Notes: generated by a model from the letters alone, not told the origin. Counted from the stretch's first letter, positions 8,726 to 17,183 are shown. The stretch is 64,000 bases of DNA from an uncultured Bacteroidales bacterium (GCA_900318175.1 ONJQ01000009.1:1-64000), one strand, 5' to 3'. Numbers and translations are program-made.

Positions 8726-8762
8726 TGTAGTATTTTGGATAGTTGTTACGTTATTATTGGCG
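8726..8762 (+). promoter_or_regulatory. ECF-type promoter of the sigma-factor operon (proposed)
   Basis: TGTAG (8726-8730), twelve variable bases, then TTGTTACGTT (8743-8752) and TTAT-GGCG (to 8762). The same arrangement, with identical spacing, lies before the lipoprotein gene at 10910. It is unlike the TAnnTTTG promoters elsewhere, as expected for a promoter read by the alternative sigma factor encoded right here. Confidence 0.65.
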
Positions 8763-9229
8763 TGAGAACAAAGAATCCTTTTGATGAGCTGCTCCACCGC
8801 TACCGCGGGTTGCTGTTTTCCCTCTGTAGCCATTTTCGCCACAGGGGGCTGGATACGGATGACTTGATACAGGAGGCGACCATCGCCTTGTGGAAGAATA
8901 GAGAGCGGCTGCTATCGATGAGCGGCCCCTCGCAAGCAGCACTGACTTGGAAGATAGCCCGCAACGCGGTAATCGACACCCTGCGGCGGATAGAGGACAG
9001 CGAAGCACTGCCCGAAAGCTACGACCAAAGGGAGGAGGACCGCTCGCTGGTGGAGGAGCTGCACGAGGTGATTGCACAGCTGAACGAACCCGACAGGACC
9101 ATCGTGACAATGAAACTGGAGGGGTACTCGTACAAGGAGATTGCCCTAAAGCTGGACACAACCGAGAAGAACGTGAGTGTGAGACTGGTGCGCGTGAAAG
9201 ACAAACTGAGAAAAGAAATGACAAAATAA
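8762..9229 (+). CDS. ECF-family RNA polymerase sigma-70 factor
   Basis: A 155-residue sigma factor when started at the GTG at 8762. Region 2 spans about 9-75 (DELLHRYRGLLFSLC, DTDDLIQEATIALWKN, ALTWKIARNAVIDTLRR); region 4 spans about 100-152 (IAQLNEPDRTIVTMKLEGYS, YKEIALKLDTTEKNVSVRLV with the helix-turn-helix, then RVKDKLRKEM). Regions 1.1 and 3 are absent, which defines the ECF group; it directs RNA polymerase to a small set of promoters. An earlier in-frame TTG at 8735 would place the coding start inside the conserved promoter element, so I prefer GTG 8762; if the promoter's start site is where expected, the message would be almost leaderless. It is followed after eight bases by a one-helix protein, the usual position of an anti-sigma factor. 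Confidence 0.9.
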   Translation: MRTKNPFDELLHRYRGLLFSLCSHFRHRGLDTDDLIQEATIALWKNRERLLSMSGPSQAALTWKIARNAVIDTLRRIEDSEALPESYDQREEDRSLVEELHEVIAQLNEPDRTIVTMKLEGYSYKEIALKLDTTEKNVSVRLVRVKDKLRKEMTK

Positions 9230-9237
9230 AAGATATT

Positions 9238-9519
9238 ATGAACGAAGAACGTTTTGAAGAGATCTGGGAGAGAGCAGAGGCTGAACAATACGGCCAACGG
9301 CTGGCAGCAGAGTACCCCGCCTGGCGTACACGGCGCAACCGCATGGCAGGCGTGGCAATGCTGACGCTGGCAGCAGTGGGTATCGGCCTGCCCCTGTGGC
9401 AGACATCGCTCCAGCCCGCCCACCAAGAGGAGGGTTACACCGTTGCCTACTGCAACCGCCCAGACATCGCCGACCAATACTGGGCCAACATGGCAGACGA
9501 ACTGCTGATGAATAGCTGA
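9238..9519 (+). CDS. small single-helix membrane protein, candidate anti-sigma factor
   Basis: A 93-residue protein starting MNEERFEEIWERAEAEQYG. Residues about 1-34 are charged and helical, about 35-55 form a membrane helix (MAGVAMLTLAAVGIGLPLW), and the rest is a short tail with two cysteine-free polar stretches that would lie in the periplasm. No family is recognised. Position directly after an ECF sigma gene, cytoplasmic helix plus one membrane segment, and small size are what is expected of Bacteroidota anti-sigma proteins, but there is no zinc-binding or FecR motif, so the role is inferred from context. Confidence 0.72.
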   Translation: MNEERFEEIWERAEAEQYGQRLAAEYPAWRTRRNRMAGVAMLTLAAVGIGLPLWQTSLQPAHQEEGYTVAYCNRPDIADQYWANMADELLMNS

Positions 9520-9537
9520 TAAAAAAAGATGACGATT

Positions 9538-9972
9538 ATGAAACGATTATTATTGATAATACTGTTGCCGCTGGCGTTGCTTACCGGCTGCTCCCACGAG
9601 AAGAAGGAGTATTCGGTGAGCGAGCTGTACCAACACTATGCCGAACGCCAGAATCTGAACGTTGCCCAGGTCGAGGGATTCAGCCTCAACGACTCGGTAA
9701 GTGTGGAGGTGATACTGATGGAAACCGACGACGAAAATGTCTGGCAACAGCTGAAGGAAGAGTTCAACATACAAGGCGACGAGGGGACGGTGAGCTGGCT
9801 CGGCAATTCGGACAACCCCGCCGTCCGCACACAATGGACAGGCATACCGGTGATGCGCGTCATTGCCTCGCTCGACAAACATACCATCGGCATCTACCGT
9901 ATCGACAATGAGATGCAGTACGACGCCATTGTGGATTACCAACTTGAGAAAACAAAAAAAGGAATAAAATAA
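9538..9972 (+). CDS. lipoprotein of the sigma-factor operon
   Basis: A 144-residue lipoprotein: signal MKRLLLIILLPLALLTGC with lipobox LTGC (Cys18). The mature protein has alternating strands (VSVEVILMETDDENVW, TGIPVMRVIASLDKHTIGIY) but no recognised domain. An alternative start 9 bases upstream (9529) would add MTI; the chosen ATG gives a standard basic N-terminus. It follows the candidate anti-sigma gene by 18 bases and precedes another lipoprotein by 14 bases, so all four are likely one transcript. Role unknown; envelope sensing is a guess from the operon. Confidence 0.8.
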   Translation: MKRLLLIILLPLALLTGCSHEKKEYSVSELYQHYAERQNLNVAQVEGFSLNDSVSVEVILMETDDENVWQQLKEEFNIQGDEGTVSWLGNSDNPAVRTQWTGIPVMRVIASLDKHTIGIYRIDNEMQYDAIVDYQLEKTKKGIK

Positions 9973-9986
9973 AGAATTACATCAAT

Positions 9987-10796
9987 ATGAAAAGCACATT
10001 CAAACTCACTACGTTGCTGGCGACATTAGTTCTCCTCACCACTGCATGCGAGAAACCCGAAAACCCCACCGGGAACGGCAGCAACAACAGCGACCCCAAA
10101 GAACGCACCATTGTCTACGCGGTAGGTGAAAACGAAAACCGCACGACCCTGAGAAACGAAGGCGAATGGGATGTCCTGCTGGACCAGTTCTGCAAACAGG
10201 CACAGGAGGGCAGCGAGGTGGTGTTCTACAATATGAGCCAAACGACCTACCTCCAAAGCAAAGGAACTTCCAAGACCAACAGAACCATCACCACCACCAG
10301 CCGTGACGAGATGAAGCAATGGATGAAGGACATGGAGAAGCAGGGCCTCACGGTGAGGGTCACCTACAACGACTCCACCGGGACCTGGCACGGCGAAGCT
10401 TACGCCACCGCACCAACCACCAACACCAATGACATGATAATAGGAACGTGGCGCTTGAACTGCATGGTGGTGACCCAGACAGACGAGAATGACCAACTGG
10501 TGAATAGCGACCTATTCGCTCCCTTTGAGGGCAGCACGATGTACTACAGGTTCTACAACGACGGCTCGATGACGATATCTGTTGTCAACAGTATCGACAG
10601 CGTCACCGACTCGGGTACATGGAGACTCACATCCGACGGTGAACTCAGCTCGGAGATGCTGCCCAACGGCGTGAACTGGAATGTGAACTGGATTTCCCCC
10701 TATAGCATGATTCTCTCGCGCAGCGACCTCGGCACCGACAACGGGAACTATTTCTACCAGTTGCAGTTCGATGCGGTAACTACAACAAAAAAATAA
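9987..10796 (+). CDS. lipoprotein with lipocalin-like C-terminal half
   Basis: A 269-residue lipoprotein, lipobox TTAC (Cys21), followed by an Asn/Gly/Pro linker. Residues about 40-140 contain a Ser/Thr-rich segment of unknown fold. Residues about 148-265 begin DMIIGTWRLNCMVVTQ and continue with FYNDGSMTISVVN, SGTWRLTSDGEL and YSMILSRSD, the strand order of the lipocalin-like domains often seen in Bacteroidota lipoproteins (GTW-x-L start, second GTW-x-L strand). Ligand unknown. It ends the sigma-factor operon; a separate promoter element follows at 10814. Confidence 0.8.
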   Translation: MKSTFKLTTLLATLVLLTTACEKPENPTGNGSNNSDPKERTIVYAVGENENRTTLRNEGEWDVLLDQFCKQAQEGSEVVFYNMSQTTYLQSKGTSKTNRTITTTSRDEMKQWMKDMEKQGLTVRVTYNDSTGTWHGEAYATAPTTNTNDMIIGTWRLNCMVVTQTDENDQLVNSDLFAPFEGSTMYYRFYNDGSMTISVVNSIDSVTDSGTWRLTSDGELSSEMLPNGVNWNVNWISPYSMILSRSDLGTDNGNYFYQLQFDAVTTTKK

Positions 10797-10813
10797 AAAA
10801 AATCACGCCCATC

Positions 10814-10850
10814 TGTAGCTTTTCACCGACTTGTTACGTTCTTATGGGCG
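10814..10850 (+). promoter_or_regulatory. second ECF-type promoter element, upstream of lipoprotein gene
   Basis: TGTAG (10814-10818), twelve bases containing TTTTCACC, then TTGTTACGTT (10831-10840) and CTTATGGGCG. Compared with 8726-8762 the outer blocks match with the same spacing and only two mismatches in the last 20 bases. The gene start lies 60 bases downstream. Confidence 0.65.
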
Positions 10851-10909
10851 AAATCAATCAAGCAAAACAAATCAATCAAATTTATTAATCAAATTAAAAA
10901 AGCACAACC

Positions 10910-11482
10910 ATGAAGAAGAAACTTTTCATCATCGCTGCCGCCGCCATGTTGCTCGGCATGACCGCCTGCCAAAAGGAACAGATCACCCCGAACAATCCCG
11001 GTAACAATGTTACCAACACTCTGGTGACCTCCACCTCTGACCTGATTAGTACTAACTGGACTGCCAACCTCAACCTCACCGACCTGCTGTTTGCCATGAC
11101 TGGCATGAACCTCAGCGACTTTGGCTGCGACACCGTAATCGGTTTCGACTCCGCCCTGGTCTTCCACATCGAATTTGACTCCAACTATGCACACCTCACC
11201 TTCTCGGAAAACATGGACGTTACCAACGTGACCGAGATTGCCGGCGAATACAGCATCGAGCAGATTGAGCAGATGAACTTCGCCTATGTATATGACCCCG
11301 CCACCCACACTGGCACCCTCACTGCTGCAGGTGTTGACGAGAACAACAACCCCATCAACTACCAAATCGCTTTCACCTACAGCGAGACCGACGACACCAT
11401 TACCATCAACCTTCTCTTCGCCAACGCCGAAGACGAGGATACGACAATCAGCTTCCCCCTGGTGTTCCACCGCGATATCTAA
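10910..11482 (+). CDS. lipoprotein, probable sigma-regulon member
   Basis: A 190-residue lipoprotein: signal MKKKLFIIAAAAMLLGMTAC, Cys20 lipidated. The mature protein is Asn/Thr/Asp-rich with repeated short strands (TANLNLTDLLFAM, ALVFHIEFDSNYAHLTF, YQIAFTYSETDDTITINLLF), a beta-rich fold. No family is recognised. It has its own promoter element matching that of the sigma operon, so it is probably controlled by the same ECF factor. The AT-rich leader of about 60 bases and a strong terminator after the gene suggest high expression. Confidence 0.82.
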   Translation: MKKKLFIIAAAAMLLGMTACQKEQITPNNPGNNVTNTLVTSTSDLISTNWTANLNLTDLLFAMTGMNLSDFGCDTVIGFDSALVFHIEFDSNYAHLTFSENMDVTNVTEIAGEYSIEQIEQMNFAYVYDPATHTGTLTAAGVDENNNPINYQIAFTYSETDDTITINLLFANAEDEDTTISFPLVFHRDI

Positions 11483-11500
11483 AATCTGAGGAATCTATAC

Positions 11501-11550
11501 TTCGGCGACTGCCACTGGAATAACTCCATGCGGCAGTCGCCTTTGCTTTG
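11501..11550 (+). terminator. intrinsic terminator after lipoprotein gene
   Basis: GGCGACTGCC (11505-11514) pairs perfectly with GGCAGTCGCC (11533-11542), followed by TTTGCTTT. It closes the sigma-factor region. Confidence 0.75.
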
Positions 11551-11649
11551 TACCACAGACAAGGGAATGGGATGAGAGCAAAAAGCATGATGGGGAAGAT
11601 GGCAGAGCGGCACTTTTGGGATGATAGGCGCAGATTGTAGCAAGATATT

Positions 11650-11680
11650 TTTGACAGAATCAAAAGAATTCGTATCTTTG
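11650..11680 (+). promoter_or_regulatory. Bacteroidota-type promoter for the UvrA paralog
   Basis: TTTG (11650-11653), 19 bases, TATCTTTG (11673-11680), 35 bases before the ATG: a full consensus match. Confidence 0.85.
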
Positions 11681-11714
11681 CATATCATTAATCCCCTGCA
11701 AAGAACACTAACAC

Positions 11715-14024
11715 ATGAACAATATCAACATCGTCGGAGCCACAGAGAACAACCTGAACAACATCTCGCTGCAGATACCCAAGGGTAAGATTACGGTGTT
11801 CACCGGGGTGTCGGGGTCGGGAAAGTCATCGTTGTGTCTCGACACCATCGCCGCCGAAAGCCGCCGCGAACTGAACGAGACATTCCCCAGTTTTGTGCAA
11901 CAATATCTGCCAAAGTACGGCCGCCCCAAGGTGGAACGGATAGAGAATATGCCCGTGACCATCGTCATCGACCAGAAGAAGCCGGCCAACAACAGCCGCT
12001 CGACTGTTGGGACCTACACGGACATCTACGCCTTGCTGCGACTGCTGTTCTCGCGCATTGGCGAGCCCTTTGTGGGGTACAGCGACACTTTCTCGTTCAA
12101 CCACCCTTCGGGGATGTGTCCTCGGTGCAGCGGACTGGGCGAGGTGACGGACTTGGACATCCACAAGCTGGTGGATTTCGACAAGTGCCTGAACGACGAG
12201 GATGTGATACACTTCCCCACCTTCACAACCGGGGCATGGCGGTGGAAACGGTATGCCTACAGTGGCCTGTTTGACCTGAACAAGAAAATACGCGACTACA
12301 CAAAGGAGGAGATGGAGCTGCTGCTCTATTCGCCACAGATAAGGCTGAAGAACCCGCCGGAGAACTGGCCGAAGTCGGCTAAGTTTGAGGGGCTGTACCC
12401 ACGGATGTACCGCAGCATTATCACCACCAAGGAGGGCAAGCGGCAACAGAAGGTGCTGGACGGGATGACCTGCACGAAGGAGTGCCCGGAATGCCACGGG
12501 ACACGGCTGAACGAGCGGGTGAGAAGCTGCCGCATACAGGGGAAGAACCTGGCGGAGGTGGTGGCAATGCCCATCAGCGAGGCGTTGGGATTTGTGGACA
12601 GCATTGAGCACCCCTTGGCAGGAGACCTGCGCAACGAGCTGCACAAACGGCTTCAAGCATTGTGCGACATCGGGCTGGGATACCTCTCCCTGAGTCGCGG
12701 CACAGGGACACTGAGCGGCGGCGAGGCTCAGCGCATCAAGATTGCCAAATATATAAACTCGGCACTGACGGACATGGCCTACGTATTGGACGAGCCGAGC
12801 GTAGGGCTGCACCCGCAGGATATAAGTCGGCTGAAGGAGTCGCTAAGGCACTTGCGCGACCATGGTAACACGGTACTGATTGTGGAGCACCACCGCGAGA
12901 TAATAGCCATGGCAGACCACGTTGTTGACATGGGACCCGGAGCGGGAGACCACGGCGGAGAGATTATGTATGAGGGGGACTACCAAGGGCTGCTGGCCTC
13001 GGACACCATCACGGCACGCATGCTGCGACACTGCACCCCGATGAAGAGGAAGGTAAGAGAGCCGAAGGGGTGGTTCCACATCACGGATGGCTGTCTGCAC
13101 AACCTGAAGAATGTCCATGTGGATATTCCCAAGGGGGTGATCACGGTCATTGCCGGAGTGGCGGGGTCGGGAAAGAGCTCGCTGATGGAACATTTCATGC
13201 AACAGGAGACATCGCCCTTGGTGTTTATCGGGCAGAAAAACATAGGCATCAACCTTCGCAGCACACCCGCAACCTATCTTGACATCGCGGACACGATAAG
13301 GCGGCTCTTCGCCAAGGAGGGCGTCGCTGAGGGTGAACGGCAGAAACGCCCCAGCATACAGCTATTCTCGTTCAACAGCCAAGGGGCATGCCCAGCGTGC
13401 AAGGGGAAAGGGGTCATCGTGTCCGACATGGCTTTTATGGAGAGCATCGAGACGGTGTGCGAGGAGTGCCACGGAACGCGCTACAGCCATGAGGCTCTGG
13501 AGTATCGCTACCATGGGAAGACAATAGCCGAGGTGATGGACTTGACGGTTGAGGAGGCTATCAGCTTTTTCGACAGGCAGCCCTTCCAACCGCAACTGCG
13601 GATGCTGCAAAAAGTGGGACTGGGATACCTGCACCTGAACCAATCAATGAGCACATTGAGCGGCGGGGAGCTGCAAAGGGTGAAACTGGCCGACCGGCTA
13701 TACAGCACAGCGATACACCTGTCGTCAACCGAGACACGCCTTTCGGCAGGACACACCTACATCATAGACGAGCCAACGGACGGACTGCACCTGGACGATG
13801 TGCGGCGGCTGATGGAGCTGTTTGACGAGATGGCCGATGCAGGGAACACGCTGATACTGATAGAGCACAGCCTGGATGTGATGAAACAAGCCGACTACCT
13901 GATAGAGCTTGGCCCCGGAGGTGGAGACAACGGAGGACGGCTGCTCTATTGCGGCACACCCGATGCCATACTGAACGCACCCCAGTCGGTGACAGCACCC
14001 TACATCCAAGCCTCCCTGCAATAA
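11715..14024 (+). CDS. class II UvrA (excinuclease ABC subunit A paralog without UvrB-binding domain)
   Basis: A 769-residue tandem ABC ATPase. Walker A motifs are GVSGSGKSS (31-39) and GVAGSGKSS (about 480-488); signatures are LSGGEAQR (about 333) and LSGGELQR (about 646); Walker B regions are YVLDEPSVGLHP and YIIDEPTDGLHL. Zinc-binding CxxC pairs occur (CPRCSGLG; CPECHGTR; CPACKGKG; CEECHGTR). After RSTVGTYTDIYALLRLLFSRIG the protein goes straight to the zinc region, so the 100-plus-residue UvrB-binding segment of canonical UvrA (about 940 residues) is absent. Class II UvrA proteins are linked to DNA-damage or drug tolerance, but roles are poorly defined. It sits alone behind its own promoter and a shared terminator. 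Confidence 0.92.
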   Translation: MNNINIVGATENNLNNISLQIPKGKITVFTGVSGSGKSSLCLDTIAAESRRELNETFPSFVQQYLPKYGRPKVERIENMPVTIVIDQKKPANNSRSTVGTYTDIYALLRLLFSRIGEPFVGYSDTFSFNHPSGMCPRCSGLGEVTDLDIHKLVDFDKCLNDEDVIHFPTFTTGAWRWKRYAYSGLFDLNKKIRDYTKEEMELLLYSPQIRLKNPPENWPKSAKFEGLYPRMYRSIITTKEGKRQQKVLDGMTCTKECPECHGTRLNERVRSCRIQGKNLAEVVAMPISEALGFVDSIEHPLAGDLRNELHKRLQALCDIGLGYLSLSRGTGTLSGGEAQRIKIAKYINSALTDMAYVLDEPSVGLHPQDISRLKESLRHLRDHGNTVLIVEHHREIIAMADHVVDMGPGAGDHGGEIMYEGDYQGLLASDTITARMLRHCTPMKRKVREPKGWFHITDGCLHNLKNVHVDIPKGVITVIAGVAGSGKSSLMEHFMQQETSPLVFIGQKNIGINLRSTPATYLDIADTIRRLFAKEGVAEGERQKRPSIQLFSFNSQGACPACKGKGVIVSDMAFMESIETVCEECHGTRYSHEALEYRYHGKTIAEVMDLTVEEAISFFDRQPFQPQLRMLQKVGLGYLHLNQSMSTLSGGELQRVKLADRLYSTAIHLSSTETRLSAGHTYIIDEPTDGLHLDDVRRLMELFDEMADAGNTLILIEHSLDVMKQADYLIELGPGGGDNGGRLLYCGTPDAILNAPQSVTAPYIQASLQ

Positions 14025-14040
14025 GCCAATAATCCTAAAC

Positions 14041-14081
14041 AAAAAAATCCATGACAGCTGAGGCTATCATGGATTTTCTTT
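14041..14081. terminator. bidirectional terminator between UvrA paralog and tRNA-Gly
   Basis: AAAATCCATGA (14044-14054) pairs with TCATGGATTTT (14067-14077), with A-run on the left and T-run on the right, so it can stop transcription from both sides. Confidence 0.75.
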
Positions 14082-14090
14082 CTATACCTG

Positions 14091-14163
14091 AGCGACAGAC
14101 GGGGTTCGAACCCGCGACCTGCGGCTTGGGAAGCCGCCGCTCTGCCAACTGAGCTACTGTCGC
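14091..14163 (-). tRNA. tRNA-Gly (anticodon CCC)
   Basis: On the minus strand a 73-base cloverleaf: acceptor GCGACAG/CTGTCGC, D arm GCTC-AGTTGGCA-GAGC, anticodon stem GCGGC/GCCGC with loop TTCCCAA (anticodon CCC), T arm GCGGG-TTCGAAC-CCCGT. The discriminator is T and CCA is not encoded. The anticodon reads GGG glycine codons. Confidence 0.93.
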
Positions 14164-14263
14164 ATTGGGGATGTCTGATGGGTGTTTCTTTTCCAACAGA
14201 CACCCCGAATAACTCGCCTTTTACTTTTTTATTGTATTCGGACGAAAAAAAATTCATTTTTTA

Positions 14264-16534
14264 TTAGCGACGACGGCCACCGCCATTGCCGTCACTACGG
14301 CGGCGTTCAGAACCTTCGCGACGAGGGCCACGGTCGCCACCCTCACGGCTTTCGCGACGGGGACCACGGTCACCTTCGCGACGAGGGCCACGGGCAGGTC
14401 TCTCCTCTTCGTAGCCTTCGGGTTTAGGCAGCAAAGCCTTGCGGCTCAGCTTCAGCTTGCCGTTCTTCTCGTCGACAGCGATAATCTTCACCTTGATGAT
14501 GTCGCCCTCTTCGATGAGGCCTTCCAGAGTGTCGGTACGTTTCCAGTCATACTCGCTGATGTGCATCAGGCCCTCTTTACCGGGCAGGAATTCCAGGAAT
14601 GCGCCGAAGTCGACAATGCTGACCACCTTGGCATCATAAATCTGACCCACTTCGGGGACGGTGCAGATGTCCTTAATCCACTTGATGGCTGCCTCGATGC
14701 TCTCCTTATCCTGCGAGGCGACATCGACAATGCCGAGGTCACCAACTTCCTCGATGTTGATAATGGTATTGGTCTCAGACTGGATTTTCTGGATAACTTC
14801 GCCACCCTTACCGATAACAGCACCAATGAAGTCTTTGGGAATCTGAATCTGCTCGATGCGGGGAACGAAGGGCTTGTAGTCCTCGCGGGGAGCGGGAATG
14901 GTGCTCTCAATATGGTCAAGGATGTGAAGACGACCTTGGCGAGCCTGTTCCAAAGCCTTGGCGAGCACATCGTAGCTGAGGCCGTCGACCTTGATATCCA
15001 TCTGGCAAGCGGTGATACCGTCGCGGGTACCGCAGACCTTGAAGTCCATGTCGCCAAGGTGATCCTCGTCGCCGAGGATGTCGCTCAGCACAGCCCATTT
15101 GTCACCCTTGCTGATAAGACCCATGGCGATACCGGCAACAGGCTTGCGAATCTTCACACCGGCATCCATCAGAGCCAAGCAGCCGGCACATACGGTGGCC
15201 ATGGAGCTTGAGCCGTTGGACTCAAGAATGTCGGAAACCACACGGATGGTATAGGGGCACTCCGTCTCGGGAGGAAGGACCTCCTTCAGCGCACGCCAAG
15301 CCAAATGACCGTGGCCCACCTCGCGGCGGCTAAGGCCGCGGTTGCCCTTCACCTCGCCAGTGGCAAAGCCGGGGAAATTATAATGCAGCAAGAATCGGCG
15401 GGTGCCTTCGATGACGGCTCCATCAATAATCTGCTCGTCAAGCTTGGTACCCAGTGTGACAGTGCTCAACGACTGCGTCTCACCGCGGGTGAAGATGGCG
15501 CTGCCGTGGGCGGAAGGAAGGTAGCTCACCTCGCTCCACAAGGGACGAATCTCATCCAGCTGACGGCCATCCAGACGGCTGCGCTCGGCAAGCACCATGT
15601 CGCGCATGGCCTCGCGCTCTGTGTCGTGGTAGTAGCGGTCAATCATGAATTTTATTTCGTCGGTCAGGGTCTCCTCTGTATAGTTGGCATCGATAAACTC
15701 CTGCTTGATGGCCTCGAAGCCCTCTTCGCGCTGATGCTTGTTAGCGATACCCTGTTTGCTGAAGTCGTAGCACTTCTGGTACACGGCATCGTGCAGACGC
15801 TGGCGCAGTTCCTCGTCGTTCACTTCGTGGCAATACTCGCGTTTCTCGGTCTTGCCGGCCTCGACGGTCAGCTCAGCGATAGCGCGGCATTGAATCTTGA
15901 TAGCCTCATGGGCAGCCTTGAGGGCGTTCAGCATCACCTCTTCGCTTACCTCCTTCATCTCGCCTTCCACCATCATGATATTCTCCTCGGTGGCGGCAAC
16001 AATCAGGTCAAGGTCGGCACGCTCGATGTCGGCCATAGGAGTGTTGATGACATACTGGCCGTCAAGATACGACACGCGCACCTCGGACACGGGACCATTG
16101 AAGGGGATGTCCGAAACGGCCAAAGCCGAAGCGGCAGCCAGAGCTGCCAACTGGTCGGGCATAGTGTTCTTATCGCCCGAAATAAGGGTAATTTGCACCT
16201 GCACCTCGGCATGGAAATTGTCGGGGAACAAGGGGCGCAGAGCGCGGTCCACCAAACGGGCAATGAGAATCTCATGCTCCGAAGGGCGAGCCTCGCGTTT
16301 AAAGAAACCGCCGGGAAAACGCCCCATAGCGGCATACTTCTCTTGATAATCCACGGTGAGCGGCATGAAGTCAACGTTCTCTCCCACCTCTTTCTTCGCG
16401 CACACAGTGGCCAACAGCATCGTGTCATTCATCCTTACTACCGCAGCACCGTCGGCCTGCTTGGCAAGCTTGCCAGTTTCAATCTCGATCATGCGGCCAT
16501 CGCCCAGATCGAATCTCTTTGTGATAATGTTCAT
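14264..16534 (-). CDS. pnp: polynucleotide phosphorylase
   Basis: A 756-residue exoribonuclease that degrades RNA 3' to 5' with phosphate, also acting in reverse. Two RNase PH-like core domains fill about 1-550 (start region [40 protein letters not shown]; in the second core [11 protein letters not shown]-like [17 protein letters not shown]). A KH domain follows at about 563-620 ([20 protein letters not shown]) and an S1 domain at about 625-700 ([20 protein letters not shown]). The last about 50 residues are a basic tail of repeated RGPRRE units, longer than the usual family end; such tails are probably RNA-binding. It lies after rpsO, the classic rpsO-pnp order, but with a terminator in between. 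Confidence 0.97.
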   Translation of the reverse strand: MNIITKRFDLGDGRMIEIETGKLAKQADGAAVVRMNDTMLLATVCAKKEVGENVDFMPLTVDYQEKYAAMGRFPGGFFKREARPSEHEILIARLVDRALRPLFPDNFHAEVQVQITLISGDKNTMPDQLAALAAASALAVSDIPFNGPVSEVRVSYLDGQYVINTPMADIERADLDLIVAATEENIMMVEGEMKEVSEEVMLNALKAAHEAIKIQCRAIAELTVEAGKTEKREYCHEVNDEELRQRLHDAVYQKCYDFSKQGIANKHQREEGFEAIKQEFIDANYTEETLTDEIKFMIDRYYHDTEREAMRDMVLAERSRLDGRQLDEIRPLWSEVSYLPSAHGSAIFTRGETQSLSTVTLGTKLDEQIIDGAVIEGTRRFLLHYNFPGFATGEVKGNRGLSRREVGHGHLAWRALKEVLPPETECPYTIRVVSDILESNGSSSMATVCAGCLALMDAGVKIRKPVAGIAMGLISKGDKWAVLSDILGDEDHLGDMDFKVCGTRDGITACQMDIKVDGLSYDVLAKALEQARQGRLHILDHIESTIPAPREDYKPFVPRIEQIQIPKDFIGAVIGKGGEVIQKIQSETNTIINIEEVGDLGIVDVASQDKESIEAAIKWIKDICTVPEVGQIYDAKVVSIVDFGAFLEFLPGKEGLMHISEYDWKRTDTLEGLIEEGDIIKVKIIAVDEKNGKLKLSRKALLPKPEGYEEERPARGPRREGDRGPRRESREGGDRGPRREGSERRRSDGNGGGRRR
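14270..14400 (-). repeat. coding repeats for RGPRRE-type tail of PNPase
   Basis: The 3' end of pnp contains several short in-frame direct repeats (plus strand TTCGCGACGAGGGCCACGG and variants) encoding [15 protein letters not shown] and related units. They can expand or contract by slippage, so tail length may vary between strains. Confidence 0.7.
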
Positions 16535-16558
16535 TTTTTCCTTTATTATTTCTTTGTT

Positions 16559-16590
16559 CCGCTACGCGGCGCACCGTGCGTCGCGCATCA
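16559..16590. repeat. short palindromes in rpsO-pnp spacer
   Basis: CCGC-TAC-GCGG (16559-16569) is followed at once by GCAC-C-GTGC. The TAC loop matches that of palindromes near 8218 and 53352. Confidence 0.5.
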
Positions 16591-16663
16591 TGCCCTGCAC
16601 CCCATCGGCCTGAAGCCTCATTGTGCCGGGCTATGTTCAGTTCAAAAATCGTTTGTCTTTTTC

Positions 16664-16694
16664 AAAAAAGGCTCCCCAGAGAACCCAGGGAGCC
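16664..16694 (-). terminator. intrinsic terminator after rpsO
   Basis: On the minus strand GGCTCCC (16694-16688) pairs with GGGAGCC (16676-16670) and is followed by TTTTTT. It lies between rpsO and pnp, so pnp would be reached by read-through or needs its own start. Confidence 0.78.
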
Positions 16695-16724
16695 CAACCA
16701 TAACCAAATAAATATGAAAAACTA

Positions 16725-16994
16725 TTACTTCCTTAAGTTGAGTTTCTTGATGATGGCACGGTAGCGCTCAATGTCAACATCCTTCAGATAGTCCAATTGA
16801 CGACGACGCTTGCCGACCAGCGACACCAATGCGCGCTCGCTCACTTGGTCTTTCTTGTTCTTCTTCATCAGTTCAGTGAGATGCTGAATTCTGTAAGTAA
16901 ACAGAGCAATCTGAGCTTCAACCGAACCAGAATCTTTTGCGCTTTTTCCGTATTCTGCGAAAATTTCTTCCTTCTTTTCTTTTGTCAGATACAT
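16725..16994 (-). CDS. rpsO: 30S ribosomal protein S15
   Basis: An 89-residue basic protein that binds 16S rRNA early in 30S assembly. It shows the family pattern: GSVEAQIALFTYRIQHLTEL (about 23-42), DQVSERALVSLVGKRRRQLD (about 48-67) and a final YLKDVDIERYRAIIKKLNLRK. Length equals the family norm. It has a full promoter at 17052-17082 and a terminator before pnp. S15 often represses its own translation through its leader; the 55-base leader here is not obviously structured, so this is only a possibility. Confidence 0.97.
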   Translation of the reverse strand: MYLTKEKKEEIFAEYGKSAKDSGSVEAQIALFTYRIQHLTELMKKNKKDQVSERALVSLVGKRRRQLDYLKDVDIERYRAIIKKLNLRK

Positions 16995-17051
16995 TTCTTA
17001 GTCGTGTTTATTCGTTTTATTTTTGTCCTTTTGTTTCTTTGAAATCGGTTG

Positions 17052-17082
17052 CAAAATTACAACTTTTTTTCCACATAGCAAG
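17052..17082 (-). promoter_or_regulatory. rpsO: Bacteroidota-type promoter for rpsO
   Basis: On the minus strand CTTG (17082-17079), 19 bases, TAATTTTG (17059-17052), 58 bases before the rpsO ATG. Confidence 0.78.
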
Positions 17083-17183
17083 CTTTTTCTCCAAAAAAGT
17101 TGAAATTTAACTCTTGTTAGGAAAGTCAGGAGACTCGCTGAAAAATTAACAATCTTTTTTTCAGCAAAATAAAAAAAAAGACG

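Larger units (their letters stand above)
7925..8761. other. long intergenic region with palindrome cluster
   Basis: This 837-base region separates the divergent yitT operon and sigma-factor operon. It contains the yitT promoter box, a run of short palindromes (8135-8501) and the sigma-operon promoter element (8726-8762). Between about 8505 and 8725 I see no feature except an A-run at 8706-8715. No RNA gene was recognised. Confidence 0.7.

Noticed and set aside
14270-14400. Possible intergenic repeat array near tRNA-Gly.
   Set aside because: The repeats are in frame with pnp and encode its basic tail.
16559-16720. Possible riboswitch or small RNA between rpsO and pnp.
   Set aside because: Only a terminator and short palindromes are seen; no conserved aptamer pattern.
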